DNA of 34,824 bases from JBDUDR01 sp040002845 (GCA_040002845.1 JBDUDR010000016.1:1-34824); one strand, 5' to 3'. Positions 17,551 to 25,702 are shown, counted from the first letter of the stretch. Made by a program: numbers and translations. Notes: a model not told the origin generated them from the sequence alone.

Positions 17551-18240
17551 ATGACCGGCTGGGAGTATGCCACGGTCGCCCGCGCGATCTCGCCGCGCGG
17601 CGAGGTTATCCTGCGAAGGCGCAACCCCGGCGACGCGGACCCGGTTCTCGAGCTCCGCGTCAACGGCGTGTTCGTCATGGACACGGCCGAGACGTCATCC
17701 GAACGAGCGCTGGCCATCCAGACACTCGCCCTCGTCCAGCGACCTGAGCATGTGGTGGTCGGCGGACTCGGCCTCGGAATCACCAGCCGAACCCTGCTCG
17801 CTGATCCACGGGTCAAGCGCGTCACGATCGCCGAGGTCGAGTCGTGTGTCGTCGACTGGATGCGCAAGGGCACGATCCCGCAATGTTCGCGGCTCGTCGA
17901 AGACGATCGGGTTGAGATCCTGGTCCAGGACATCCGTCCGATCGTGGGCGCTCTTCCCGGCGACAGCGCCGATGCGATCCTTCTCGATGTCGACAACGGC
18001 CCGGCCCATTTGGTGTACGCAACAAACGCCTCGGTCTACCAGGAACCGTTCCTGCAAACCTGCCGCCGGGTTCTGCGACCGGGTGGCGTGCTCACTGTCT
18101 GGTCGTCCCATGAGTCCGATGAGTTGGCAACCGCCATCGGTCGGGTATTCGGCGCGTGTGATCGCCAGCCGGTCGAGGTCACCATCCAGGATCGCCAAAC
18201 GGAATACTGGCTGTTCATAGGCCGTGCCCAGACTGCGTGA
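17551..18240 (+). CDS. Spermidine synthase-like SAM-dependent protein
   Basis: A 229-residue Rossmann-fold protein resembling spermidine synthase (SpeE). It has the N-terminal beta hairpin (ELRVNGVFVMDTAETSSERALA), the cofactor loop VVVGGLGLGITSRTLL, the acidic strand end VTIAEVESCVVDWM, then VEILVQDIRPIV and AILLDVDNGP. The acidic pairs that hold putrescine in true spermidine synthases are only partly conserved, so real polyamine synthesis is doubtful. Many actinobacterial members are annotated as spermidine synthase without proof. The start is ATG 17551 behind GGGAGGGAG; GTG 17548 is an alternative. fumC follows after 28 bp. Confidence 0.8.
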   Translation: MTGWEYATVARAISPRGEVILRRRNPGDADPVLELRVNGVFVMDTAETSSERALAIQTLALVQRPEHVVVGGLGLGITSRTLLADPRVKRVTIAEVESCVVDWMRKGTIPQCSRLVEDDRVEILVQDIRPIVGALPGDSADAILLDVDNGPAHLVYATNASVYQEPFLQTCRRVLRPGGVLTVWSSHESDELATAIGRVFGACDRQPVEVTIQDRQTEYWLFIGRAQTA

Positions 18241-18256
18241 TGCTCCCGATCCCGCG

Positions 18257-18262
18257 TACGTT
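18257..18262 (+). promoter_or_regulatory. -10 box of fumC
   Basis: TACGTT lies exactly six bases before the fumC ATG at 18269, so the start codon would be at or next to the first transcribed base. No ribosome binding site is visible in the short gap after the preceding gene, which agrees with leaderless translation. Confidence 0.5.
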
Positions 18263-18268
18263 TGGACC

Positions 18269-19684
18269 ATGACACATGGGACACATGCTGCCGGCGATGA
18301 CACCCGCTACCGCGTCGAACACGACACCATGGGCGAGGTGCGCGTGCCCGCAAGCGCGAAATGGCAGGCCCAGACTCAGCGAGCCGTCGAGAACTTCCCG
18401 ATCTCGGGTGCCGGTCTGGAGCCTCGCCATGTCAAGGCCCTGGCCTTGATCAAGGCAGCGGCGGCCACGGTCAACGCAGAGCTGGGAATCGTCACCGCAG
18501 AGCAGGGCGACGCCATCCACCGAGCCGCCTTGGAGGTCGCCGACGGTAGGTGGGACGACCAGTTCCCCATCGACGTGTTCCAGACCGGCTCGGGCACCTC
18601 GAGCAACATGAACATGAACGAGGTGCTGGCCAGCCTGGCTACCGAGGCGCTGGGGCAGGAGGTGCACCCGAATGACCAGGTCAACGCCAGCCAGTCCAGC
18701 AACGACACCTTCCCCACCTCGATCCATGTGGCGGCGACCGGGGCCGTCATCGAGGATCTGCGCCCGGCGCTGGACCATCTCGCCGAGGCCCTTCAGGAGA
18801 AGGCAGACGAGTTCGTCGAGGTGGTCAAGTCGGGCCGTACTCATCTGATGGATGCGACGCCGGTCACCCTTGGTCAGGAGTTCGGAGGGTACGCAGCGCA
18901 GGTGCGCTACGGCGTCGAGCGCCTCGAGGCGGTGCTGCCGCGGGTAGCCGAGCTGCCACTCGGCGGGACCGCCGTCGGGACCGGCATCAACACCCCGCCG
19001 GGTTTCTCAGCGCGCGTCATCGCGGTGCTCGCCGCCGACACGGGGCTGCCACTCACCGAGGCGCGCGACCACTTCGAGGCTCAGGGAGCGCGCGATGCGC
19101 TGGTCGAGCTGTCCGGGCAGCTGCGCACGATCGCGGTGGGCCTGGTCAAGATCTGCACCGATCTGCGCTGGATGTCGTCCGGCCCGCGCGCCGGAATCGC
19201 CGAGATCGCCCTACCCGATCTTCAGCCGGGATCCAGCATCATGCCCGGCAAAGTCAACCCGGTCCTTCCGGAAGCCACGGCCATGGTTTGTTCGCAGGTG
19301 ATCGGGAATGACGCCGCCATCACCGTTGCAGGAGCGTCGGGGAACTTCGAGCTCAACGTTCAGCTTCCCGTCATCGCCCGGAACCTGCTCGAGTCGATCC
19401 GGCTGCTGGCCAACGTGAGCAGGCTGTTGGCCGACAAGTGTGTCCGGGGCATCGTCGCCGACGTCGAGAGATGCCGTCAGTACGCCGAGTCCTCCCCGTC
19501 GATCGTGACGCCACTCAACCGGTTCATCGGGTACGAGAACGCAGCAAAGGTCGCCAAGACCGCGCTGGCAGAGCACAAGACGATCCGCCAAGTGGTGATC
19601 GAACAGGGCTATGTGGAGCGAGGCGACCTGACCGAGCAGCAGTTGGATGAGGCGCTCGACGTGCTCGGCATGACCCATCCGTGA
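18269..19684 (+). CDS. fumC: Fumarate hydratase class II
   Basis: A 471-residue class II fumarase of the TCA cycle (fumarate plus water to L-malate), iron-independent. Family motifs run in order: YRVEHDTMGEVRVPASAKW, FQTGSGTSSNMNMNEV, NDQVNASQSSNDTFPTSIH, SGRTHLMDATPVTLGQEFGGY and the signature GSSIMPGKVNP, followed by NFELNVQLPVIARNLLESI. The frame opens at 18224, but ATG 18269 fits both the family start and the TACGTT hexamer. The stop overlaps the GTG of the decayed DUF402 gene. The glpX-fumC region is conserved in M. tuberculosis (Rv1099c-Rv1098c), although here other genes are inserted between them. Confidence 0.97.
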   Translation: MTHGTHAAGDDTRYRVEHDTMGEVRVPASAKWQAQTQRAVENFPISGAGLEPRHVKALALIKAAAATVNAELGIVTAEQGDAIHRAALEVADGRWDDQFPIDVFQTGSGTSSNMNMNEVLASLATEALGQEVHPNDQVNASQSSNDTFPTSIHVAATGAVIEDLRPALDHLAEALQEKADEFVEVVKSGRTHLMDATPVTLGQEFGGYAAQVRYGVERLEAVLPRVAELPLGGTAVGTGINTPPGFSARVIAVLAADTGLPLTEARDHFEAQGARDALVELSGQLRTIAVGLVKICTDLRWMSSGPRAGIAEIALPDLQPGSSIMPGKVNPVLPEATAMVCSQVIGNDAAITVAGASGNFELNVQLPVIARNLLESIRLLANVSRLLADKCVRGIVADVERCRQYAESSPSIVTPLNRFIGYENAAKVAKTALAEHKTIRQVVIEQGYVERGDLTEQQLDEALDVLGMTHP

Positions 19685-20144
19685 CTGGCGCGGGTCCAAT
19701 CCACGGGTCGACGCACCCTAGAGCGGATGTTCGACCGTCCGGCACTGCTCCGTTCTGGCGGACCGGAGAGCAGATCTGCTGGCACTACCGGCGCCGCACC
19801 TGGATCCCCGGCGCGCCGCAGCATGCCTTCCCAATGACCGTTGTGCAAGACGACCAACGCGGCCTCATCGCCTGGCTTGCCCAGGCACTACCGTCCTCGC
19901 GCCGCGACTTCGCGACGGGAGGGAGATCCGGGCCGAGCCGATCGCTACGAGATCCATTGCGCCGCGAGCTCAAGCTCGTGTGCCGTGGCGAGGTCCGGGC
20001 GCCTTGTGCATCGCACCGACCGGTGCGCCCTGGTCGATCTGGCTGTTCTGGACTCTGGACTGGGAGTTCGACCGTTGGTATATCAACCTCGAGGACCGAC
20101 ACTGGCGCGATGGTGGTGGGGTCTACAGCCAGGACCATGTGTAA
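19681..20144 (+). pseudogene. DUF402-domain gene broken by a frameshift
   Basis: The gene starts at GTG 19681, overlapping the fumC stop. Frame 1 gives FWRTGEQICWHYRR ... HAFPMTVVQDDQRGLIAWLA, the N-terminal half of a DUF402 protein. It then continues out of frame as nonsense. The third frame picks up precisely at about 19884 with GTTVLAPRLRDGREIRAEPI, then PWRGPGALCIAPTGAPW, SIWLFWTLDWEF and DRWYINLED, ending at SQDHV and TAA (20142-20144). One missing base near 19880-19884 (a shortened C run before AGGCACT) explains everything. The family usually continues 30-40 residues beyond the DHV position, so the C-terminus also looks truncated. A sequencing or assembly error could mimic the frameshift but not the early end. 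Confidence 0.8.
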
Positions 20145-20156
20145 CGCATCAGCGCT

Positions 20157-20221
20157 GCATCGACAGGCGGTGCTTTGCTGTTTCTCGCGGCCGGATACAG
20201 CAATTCATAGCCTGTCGATGC
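20157..20221. repeat. Nested inverted repeat (long imperfect hairpin)
   Basis: GCATCGACAGGC (20157-20168) is perfectly complementary to GCCTGTCGATGC (20210-20221). Inside it, after a symmetric 6/6 internal loop, TTGCTGT (20175-20181) pairs with ACAGCAA (20197-20203), leaving a 15-base apical loop. The element sits just past the decayed DUF402 gene and before the convergent transglycosylase gene. It has no T-tract. It could be a bidirectional terminator, a structured RNA or a remnant of a mobile palindromic element. Confidence 0.65.
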
Positions 20222-20257
20222 CACTAACGGCTGGCCGTCGACCCCGCTGACCCCGAG

Positions 20258-20941
20258 TCAGTACCAGCCGTTGCTCGCCTGGAACGAGTCAGCGCTGCAC
20301 GGGCTGCCGTACCGGTCCTGGATGTATTCGAATCCCCACTCGATCTGCGTGGCCGGGTTGGTGGCCCAGTCGCTGCCCACCGAGGCCATCTTGGAGCCTG
20401 GCAGTGCCTGCGGGATGCCGTAGGCACCGGAGTACGTGTTCTGAGCGAACGGGTTCCAGTTGCTCTCACGAGTCCATAGCGCATCCAAGCACGGAAACTC
20501 GCTGTCGTCCCAGCCGTACTCCGCCAGCATCAGCATCGCGATGTCCTGCGGATCGGTGGGCGGAGCGACGGACCGGGTGGTGCCGCCGCTCACGTCGGCG
20601 GGCTCGATAGCGACCGACTTGGTCGGCAACGGTGCCCGCACGGCCGCCCGGCTGAGACCGTCGACGTGGCCGCTCCGCTCGATCGTGTATTCACTATCTG
20701 CGCTGAACGAATGACCCTGTTCCTGGCTTGTAGGAGACCTGACGACTCGACCGGCGCTGGTGGTGGAGATGGCGCCCAGCACGACGGTCGCCGTGACCGC
20801 CCCAACGGCAGCGACCGCCAGGCCTGGACGGTGAACAGCCGGTCGGGGGCGGACGCCTCCGGCGACAGAGCCGCGGGCGCGAGACAGGGCACTCGGTCGG
20901 CGATGCCTCCCGAGTTTCGCGTGCTTGCCGGGCAAGCGCAC
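20258..20941 (-). CDS. Secreted/anchored lytic transglycosylase-like protein
   Basis: A protein of about 227 residues from GTG 20941. It has an Arg-rich N-terminus, a hydrophobic signal anchor (PGLAVAAVGAVTATVVLGA), a low-complexity linker and a C-terminal SLT/aggregation-promoting-factor-type domain. The domain motifs are ALWTRESNWNPFAQN (catalytic-type Glu in the E-S-N-W motif), SGAYGIPQALPGSKMA, DWATNPATQIEWGFEYIQDRYGSPC and the terminal NGWY. It probably cleaves or binds peptidoglycan outside the membrane. The loop after SPC (SADSFQAS) differs from the more common GAW...H form. The frame is open to 21112, so the start is uncertain; the GTG has only a weak GATCGAG upstream. A terminator separates it from the sugar importer. 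Confidence 0.85.
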   Translation of the reverse strand: MRLPGKHAKLGRHRRPSALSRARGSVAGGVRPRPAVHRPGLAVAAVGAVTATVVLGAISTTSAGRVVRSPTSQEQGHSFSADSEYTIERSGHVDGLSRAAVRAPLPTKSVAIEPADVSGGTTRSVAPPTDPQDIAMLMLAEYGWDDSEFPCLDALWTRESNWNPFAQNTYSGAYGIPQALPGSKMASVGSDWATNPATQIEWGFEYIQDRYGSPCSADSFQASNGWY

Positions 20942-21041
20942 CTCGATCGGGGTGGTTGGCGCGGGACAGGCGGGAACAGGAAGCCGACACGCTACCAAAG
21001 GACGACCAACCCCGCACCCTGGTGCGCACAACCCCCGAAAA

Positions 21042-21075
21042 CAGGGGCGGGTCCGGCATACCGGACCCGCCCCTG
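21042..21075 (-). terminator. Strong intrinsic terminator of the sugar importer operon
   Basis: A perfect 15-bp GC-rich stem, CAGGGGCGGGTCCGG (21042-21056) with CCGGACCCGCCCCTG (21061-21075), has a 4-base loop. Read on the minus strand, the stem is followed at once by TTTT. It lies 44 bp past the stop of the ATP-binding protein gene, the last gene of the importer operon. Confidence 0.85.
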
Positions 21076-21118
21076 CGCTACCGAGCGTCGCCGCAACCGA
21101 TGGCGGCGTCACACAGCC

Positions 21119-22309
21119 TTAGTCGCCCTTGTGCGCACCTCCCTCGGCGGTCAGCGTGAGGTTGTCACCAGTCGCGGGGTCGAACAAATGCATCCGCGAA
21201 GTGTCGACGAAGAACTCCGCCTCATCGCCGCGGACGATGCGGCTCGCCGAGTCGATGGAGACGACCAGCTGGGTGTGCAACGCCTCGCTGTCGAGCTCAC
21301 GCTCGAGTTCGGCCAGCTGGTTCCGGATTGCCTCCGGGGCCTCGAACGGCACATAGGCGAACTGCTCGCTGCCGAGCCACTCGATCACATCGACGGTCGC
21401 TCTGAACGTGCTGCCCCGGTCAAGTTTGCCGGCCTCCACCAGCGATGCATCCTCGAAGTACTCCGGACGAATTCCCGCGATCAGTAGCTCCGTCTCGGCG
21501 ACCTTCTCCCCCAGCTCGTACCCGATGTCGACCGTGACGAAGGGAAGCTCGACCTGGTTGCCCTTGACCTTTGCGGGCAGCAGGTTCATCGGTGGTGAGC
21601 CGATGAACCCCGCCACGAACAGGTTGACCGGCTGCTCGTAGAGCTCCCGCGGCGTGGCCAGCTGCTGCAGGAGGCCCTTGCGAAGCACCGCGACGCGGTC
21701 ACCCAGTGTCATCGCCTCGGTCTGGTCGTGGGTGACATAAACCGTGGTGACTCCCAGCCTCCGCTGGATGCGGGAGATCTCAGTGCGCATCTGGCCGCGG
21801 AGCTTGGCGTCGAGGTTCGACAACGGCTCGTCGAACAAGAACGCCTTTGCGTCGCGCACGATCGCCCGCCCCATCGCCACCCGCTGGCGCTGACCTCCGG
21901 ACAGGTTGCTCGGTTTGCGGTCCAGGTGCTCGGTGAGCTCCAGGGTCTCGGCGGCATCGCGAACCTTCGACTTGATCTCGTCCTCGGAGAACTTCTTCGA
22001 CAACCGGAGGGGGAAGGCGATGTTCTCGAACACGGTCAGGTGCGGATAGAGCGCGTAGTTCTGGAACACCATGGACAGGTTGCGGTCGCGGGGCGCCAGG
22101 TCGTTGACCCTGTCCCCCCCGATCAGCATGTCACCAGACGTGATGTCCTCGAGGCCGACGATCATGCGAAGCAGCGTTGACTTGCCGCACCCAGAGGGAC
22201 CGACCAGGATCATGAGCTCCCCGTCCTCGACGTCGATGCTGACATCGTTGACTGCGGGGAAGCCGTCGCCGTACTGCTTGACGATGTTCTTCATTTCAAT
22301 AGCTGCCAT
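21119..22309 (-). CDS. sugC: Sugar ABC transporter ATP-binding protein (SugC/UgpC type)
   Basis: A 396-residue ABC ATPase of the MalK/UgpC/SugC group. Walker A GPSGCGKST (37-45), Q-loop VFQNYALYPHLTVFENIAFPL, signature LSGGQRQRVAMGRAIVRD, Walker B AFLFDEPLSNLD and H-loop VTHDQTEAMTL are all intact. The C-terminal regulatory TOBE/MalK domain spans about residues 240-390 (FIGSPPMNLLPA ... IAGIRPEYFED), with an inserted Glu/Leu-rich stretch (RNQLAELERELDSEAL). It energises the two permeases encoded just upstream. The gene symbol is by analogy with LpqY-SugABC, supported by the similarity of the binding protein; the substrate is inferred. It is the last gene before a strong terminator. Confidence 0.92.
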   Translation of the reverse strand: MAAIEMKNIVKQYGDGFPAVNDVSIDVEDGELMILVGPSGCGKSTLLRMIVGLEDITSGDMLIGGDRVNDLAPRDRNLSMVFQNYALYPHLTVFENIAFPLRLSKKFSEDEIKSKVRDAAETLELTEHLDRKPSNLSGGQRQRVAMGRAIVRDAKAFLFDEPLSNLDAKLRGQMRTEISRIQRRLGVTTVYVTHDQTEAMTLGDRVAVLRKGLLQQLATPRELYEQPVNLFVAGFIGSPPMNLLPAKVKGNQVELPFVTVDIGYELGEKVAETELLIAGIRPEYFEDASLVEAGKLDRGSTFRATVDVIEWLGSEQFAYVPFEAPEAIRNQLAELERELDSEALHTQLVVSIDSASRIVRGDEAEFFVDTSRMHLFDPATGDNLTLTAEGGAHKGD

Positions 22310-22315
22310 GATGAA

Positions 22316-23314
22316 TCAACCCTTCACGGCACCGGACGTCAAGCCGGCGACGATCTTTCGCTGGAACAGCAGGACGAGAATGATGATCGGAATAGTGACC
22401 ACCAAGGCAGCGGCAGAGATGGCCGCTGTCGGCTGGTCGAACTGCGAGGCCCCGCTGAAGAACGCCAATGAGGCGGGCACGGGGAGCGCAGACTGAGTCG
22501 ACGCCAGAGAGATGCCGAACACGAAGTCGTTCCAGGCGAAGAAGAAGGTCAGGATCGCCGCCGTGAACACCCCGGGGGCGGCCAATGGGACGATCACCTT
22601 CCGAAACGCCTGCCACGAGGTGGCCCCGTCAACCTGCGCCGCCTGCTCCATCTCCCACGGGATCTCCCGGAAGAAGGCGGACAACACCCAGATCGAGAGC
22701 GGGAGGGTGAACGACATGTACGGGATTATCAGCCCCGGCCAGGTGTCGTACAACCCGATGTTGCGCCAAAGGTCGAACAACGGGCCCACCAACGCGACAA
22801 CCGGGAACATGGCAATCGCCAATGCGACAGACAGCACCAAACGCTTGCCGTTGAAGTCCAGCCGCGCGATTGCGTATGCGGCAAATGTGGCCAGCACCAC
22901 CGAGATGACCGTCGAGATCAACGAGATGCCGAAGGAGTTGATCAGTGCATGCTGGAACAGCGAGAACTTGAACGCCGTTTTGTAGTTGGTAAAGGTCCAG
23001 TCCTTAGGCAGGAACTGTTGAGAGGCGATGTCCGGTGCACCGTTCTTGAAGGACAGCGACGCCACCCACAGCACTGGGAGCATCGTGAAGCCGACGATCG
23101 CCACGGCTCCCACGAGGGTGCCGGGAGTCAAACCTCGCTCCCGCCCATATCCCGACAGTCCAACGATCCCACCCAGGATCAGAGCGACGCCGAAAACGAT
23201 CAACAGCCACGCATCGGGGAAGTCGACGCCTAAGGCGCCATACAACGCGAAGGCGACACCGACGGCGACACCGAGCGCGCCGGGCATGATGGTTGCGGGT
23301 GTACGCCTCATCAT
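22316..23314 (-). CDS. sugB: Sugar ABC transporter permease (SugB type)
   Basis: A 332-residue permease (MalG/SugB-like, CUT1 family). Two extra hydrophobic segments (about residues 8-58) precede the standard six-segment permease domain, which starts near GFTMLPVLWVASLSFK. The EAA loop is EMEQAAQVDGATSWQAFRKVIVPLAAPGV. It ends with the usual LLFQRKIVAGLTSGAVKG. Two consecutive ATGs (23314 and 23311) follow AGAGGAG; the first overlaps the stop of the upstream permease (ATGA). The open frame continues to 23821 in the wrong frame of sugA and is not coding there. The extended N-terminus is larger than in MalG-type permeases. Confidence 0.92.
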   Translation of the reverse strand: MMRRTPATIMPGALGVAVGVAFALYGALGVDFPDAWLLIVFGVALILGGIVGLSGYGRERGLTPGTLVGAVAIVGFTMLPVLWVASLSFKNGAPDIASQQFLPKDWTFTNYKTAFKFSLFQHALINSFGISLISTVISVVLATFAAYAIARLDFNGKRLVLSVALAIAMFPVVALVGPLFDLWRNIGLYDTWPGLIIPYMSFTLPLSIWVLSAFFREIPWEMEQAAQVDGATSWQAFRKVIVPLAAPGVFTAAILTFFFAWNDFVFGISLASTQSALPVPASLAFFSGASQFDQPTAAISAAALVVTIPIIILVLLFQRKIVAGLTSGAVKG

Positions 23315-24219
23315 CGATCTCCTCTCGCCTGAGCCAGGTCGACCCTGAACAGCTTGATGAACACGAAGGCGATCAACAGCACCGACAAGAACAGCAGCAC
23401 CGACAGCGCGGAGCCGAGACCGAGCTCGACGCGGCTGATCATCTGGCTGTATGTCAGCATCGACACCGTCTCGGTGTTGTTTGCGCCTTTGGTCATGATG
23501 AACACATTGTCGAAGACCCGGTAGGCGTCCAGCGTGCGGAACAGCACCGCGACCATGATTGCGGCCCGCATGTTGGGGATCGTCACCTTGTAGAGCCGTT
23601 GCCACGCGGTGGCGCCATCCACCTTCGCGGCTTCTTGCATGTCCTCGGACACCTGTGCCAGCCCGGCCAGGAGCAGCAAGGACATGAACGGCGTCGTCTT
23701 CCAGATCTCCGACATGCAGATCACCGTCAGCGCCGCCCACCGACCGCCGAACCAGTCGTACGTGCCCAGATGCAGCCAGCTGTTGATGAAGCCGGAGTCG
23801 TTGGCGAAGGCGAACTGCCACGCAAACGCGGAGACCACGGTGATGATTCCGTATGGAACCAGGATCGAGGTGCGAATCACGCCGCGACCGAAGATGATCC
23901 GGTGCATGACCATCGCGAACGCGAAGCCGATCACCAGCTCGATGGCCACAGTGACCACGGTGATCATCACCGTCGTCCAGACGTCAGTCCACCACTTGGG
24001 GTCCGAGAGCACGGTCGCATAGTTGTTCAGACCTGTGAAACTCCGGCCATTGGGGTCGGTCAGCCGGTAGTTGTACAGCGAGAGATAGAGCGCGCGACCC
24101 ATCGGGTACGCGGTCACCAGCACCATCACCGCCAGCGCGGGTCCGGCGAGATACCAGCCGAGGCGATTCTCGCCGCGGGTGCGATCGGAAGCGTCAACAG
24201 ACACCGTCGCGGTTGCCAT
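23311..24219 (-). CDS. sugA: Sugar ABC transporter permease (SugA type)
   Basis: A 302-residue CUT1-family permease with six main membrane segments, starting LGWYLAGPALAVMVLVTAYP. The EAA loop is EDMQEAAKVDGATAWQRLYKVTIPNMRAAI. The segment TLDAYRVFDNVFIMTKGANNTET is typical of MalF/SugA-type permeases. ATG 24219 is preferred over ATG 24264, because the extra residues are Arg/Cys-rich and overlap the preceding gene's end. The stop is coupled to sugB. It forms the channel heterodimer with sugB and receives sugar from the lipoprotein encoded upstream. Confidence 0.93.
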   Translation of the reverse strand: MATATVSVDASDRTRGENRLGWYLAGPALAVMVLVTAYPMGRALYLSLYNYRLTDPNGRSFTGLNNYATVLSDPKWWTDVWTTVMITVVTVAIELVIGFAFAMVMHRIIFGRGVIRTSILVPYGIITVVSAFAWQFAFANDSGFINSWLHLGTYDWFGGRWAALTVICMSEIWKTTPFMSLLLLAGLAQVSEDMQEAAKVDGATAWQRLYKVTIPNMRAAIMVAVLFRTLDAYRVFDNVFIMTKGANNTETVSMLTYSQMISRVELGLGSALSVLLFLSVLLIAFVFIKLFRVDLAQARGDR

Positions 24220-24235
24220 GAGCTCACCGGCCTTT

Positions 24236-25558
24236 CTAGAGCAGCGCCTTGCCCTGCAGGACATCGGTGATGAACTGCGTGGCCTTCTGGGGGGTTGTCT
24301 GGGGGCTTACTGCCGACGGTGGATGGAAGGAGTCCACCAGCGCCGCGCTCACGTCGGTCCAGAACGGCGTCACCGCGCGCGGAGCGGCGGCGGCAATGCT
24401 CTCCTGGATCAGGTCTGCCATCGGGTATGCCTTGCGGATCTCTGGATCCTGGTAGACCGCAGCGCGCGACGCCGGGTTACCGGCATTCAGCATGTACTCC
24501 TTCTGATGCTGCTCGTTGGTGATGCACGCCGCCGCCTCGTACGCGAGATCGACGTGTTTGCTGTATGCGCTGATGGTCAGGCTGATGCCACCCAGCGGAG
24601 GCCTGCTCGTCTCGCCGGCCACCACCTCGGGATAGCGGGTGTAGCCGAGATTGTGCGCGTCGCGGAGCGCCTGGGTCGACGGGTCGGCGTAGATGTACGG
24701 CCAGTTGACCATGAAGCCTCCATTGGAAGCGGTGAAGCCGGCCAGGGCTTCGGTCTCCTCGGCCGTGGACAGTGAGGGGTTCGCCGCCTGCGAGAGCGCG
24801 AGCTTCTGGATCACGGCAGCCGCCTCTTCGCCCGCCTTCGAGTCGATGGTCACCTTTGCGTCAGCTCCGGCACTTGCGTCCTCGAGGATGCTTCCTCCTG
24901 CAGACTCGATGAGCGCGTTGATCCACACCGAGTAGCCCTCGTACTTGTCGGCCTGCACCTGCACGGTCGTGCCGGTCTTGTCAGCCGCGTCGATGAGCTG
25001 GTCCCAGGTCACCGGCTGCGTCATGTCGAGCCCGGCCTTGTCTGCGACGTCCTTGTAGTACCAGAGCAGTTGCGTGTTGGCCCAGAAAGGCACCGCGACC
25101 AACTTGCCATCCCACTTGGACTGCTCGACCGCGCCATCCAAAACACCATCGGTGAATGTCTTTACGTCCGCCGCCGGGACCGGCGCCAAGAAGCCCGCGT
25201 TGGACGCCTCAGCGATGAACGGCGGGTCATTGCTCATCAAGTCGATGGAGGAGTCCTTGGCCGCGAGCCGTCGGATCAGCTGCTCGCGCTGGTCCGAGGC
25301 CGCGGTCGGGAGCATCTGCACCTCGATCTTGTACTTGCCGTTGGCCGCTTCAGTGCACTCCTTGGCGAGGGTGGCCTGACCACCCAGGCTCGCGTCGAGG
25401 TTGCCGACGTCAGGGTTGATGTACCAGATAAGGGTCGGCACGCCTGACCCGCCACCACAAGCGGCCAGTCCCGCCGCCGCCAGCGCTGCAGCGACTCCAA
25501 GGGCCGCCCGACGGCGCATTCGAAGAGATCCGTCCCTCGCGCGGATTGTCTTAGCCAC
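24236..25558 (-). CDS. lpqY: LpqY-like sugar-binding lipoprotein (probable trehalose)
   Basis: A 440-residue extracellular solute-binding lipoprotein. A twin-Arg-like basic N-terminus leads to a hydrophobic core and lipobox LAAC, then GGGSG. Similarity to mycobacterial LpqY as I remember it is clear at several points: QREQLIRRLAAKDSSIDLM, VPFWANTQLLWYY, VQADKYEGYSVWINAL-IESAGGSIL, MVNWPYIYA, and the C-terminal EYMLNAGNPASRAAVYQDPE with AYPMADLIQES. LpqY-SugABC recycles trehalose released at the cell wall. The gene order binding protein, permease, permease, ATPase is the same. Start is GTG 25558 behind AGGGAGG with short spacing, or ATG 25519. No regulator gene is nearby. Confidence 0.88.
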   Translation of the reverse strand: MAKTIRARDGSLRMRRRAALGVAAALAAAGLAACGGGSGVPTLIWYINPDVGNLDASLGGQATLAKECTEAANGKYKIEVQMLPTAASDQREQLIRRLAAKDSSIDLMSNDPPFIAEASNAGFLAPVPAADVKTFTDGVLDGAVEQSKWDGKLVAVPFWANTQLLWYYKDVADKAGLDMTQPVTWDQLIDAADKTGTTVQVQADKYEGYSVWINALIESAGGSILEDASAGADAKVTIDSKAGEEAAAVIQKLALSQAANPSLSTAEETEALAGFTASNGGFMVNWPYIYADPSTQALRDAHNLGYTRYPEVVAGETSRPPLGGISLTISAYSKHVDLAYEAAACITNEQHQKEYMLNAGNPASRAAVYQDPEIRKAYPMADLIQESIAAAAPRAVTPFWTDVSAALVDSFHPPSAVSPQTTPQKATQFITDVLQGKALL

Positions 25559-25662
25559 TGTGCCTCCCTAGGAAGAGCCGAGAGGCGAGCCGGGCCACGG
25601 CGATCGCGGTGCGCAGCACCCTCCCTGATGTGTCATGGGTCTCATCTTGTCGCTTATTCACA

Positions 25663-25673
25663 ATTGCGCAACC
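25663..25673. promoter_or_regulatory. TTGCGCAA operator candidate upstream of the sugar importer
   Basis: CAATTGCGCAA (25663-25673) contains the palindrome TTGCGCAA (25666-25673) and lies about 108 bp before the importer's first gene. On the minus strand its TTGCGC could itself serve as a -35 box. The same 11-mer occurs at 17487-17497. A LacI-type repressor acting here is an inference. Confidence 0.45.
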
Positions 25674-25702
25674 CCCTGGTTCACGCACTGGATCGGATTG
25701 GG

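Noticed and set aside
20140..20225. Integron attC-like site at the nested repeat
   Set aside because: The core GTTRRRY/RYYYAAC sequences are not present at the ends of the repeat and no integrase is nearby.
23315..23821. N-terminal extension of the sugB frame
   Set aside because: It lies wholly inside sugA in another frame and is unlike any permease; the true start is the coupled ATG at 23314.
23293..24270. 325-codon plus-strand frame opposite sugA
   Set aside because: His/Arg/Gln-rich shadow of the permease gene; no start signal or family.
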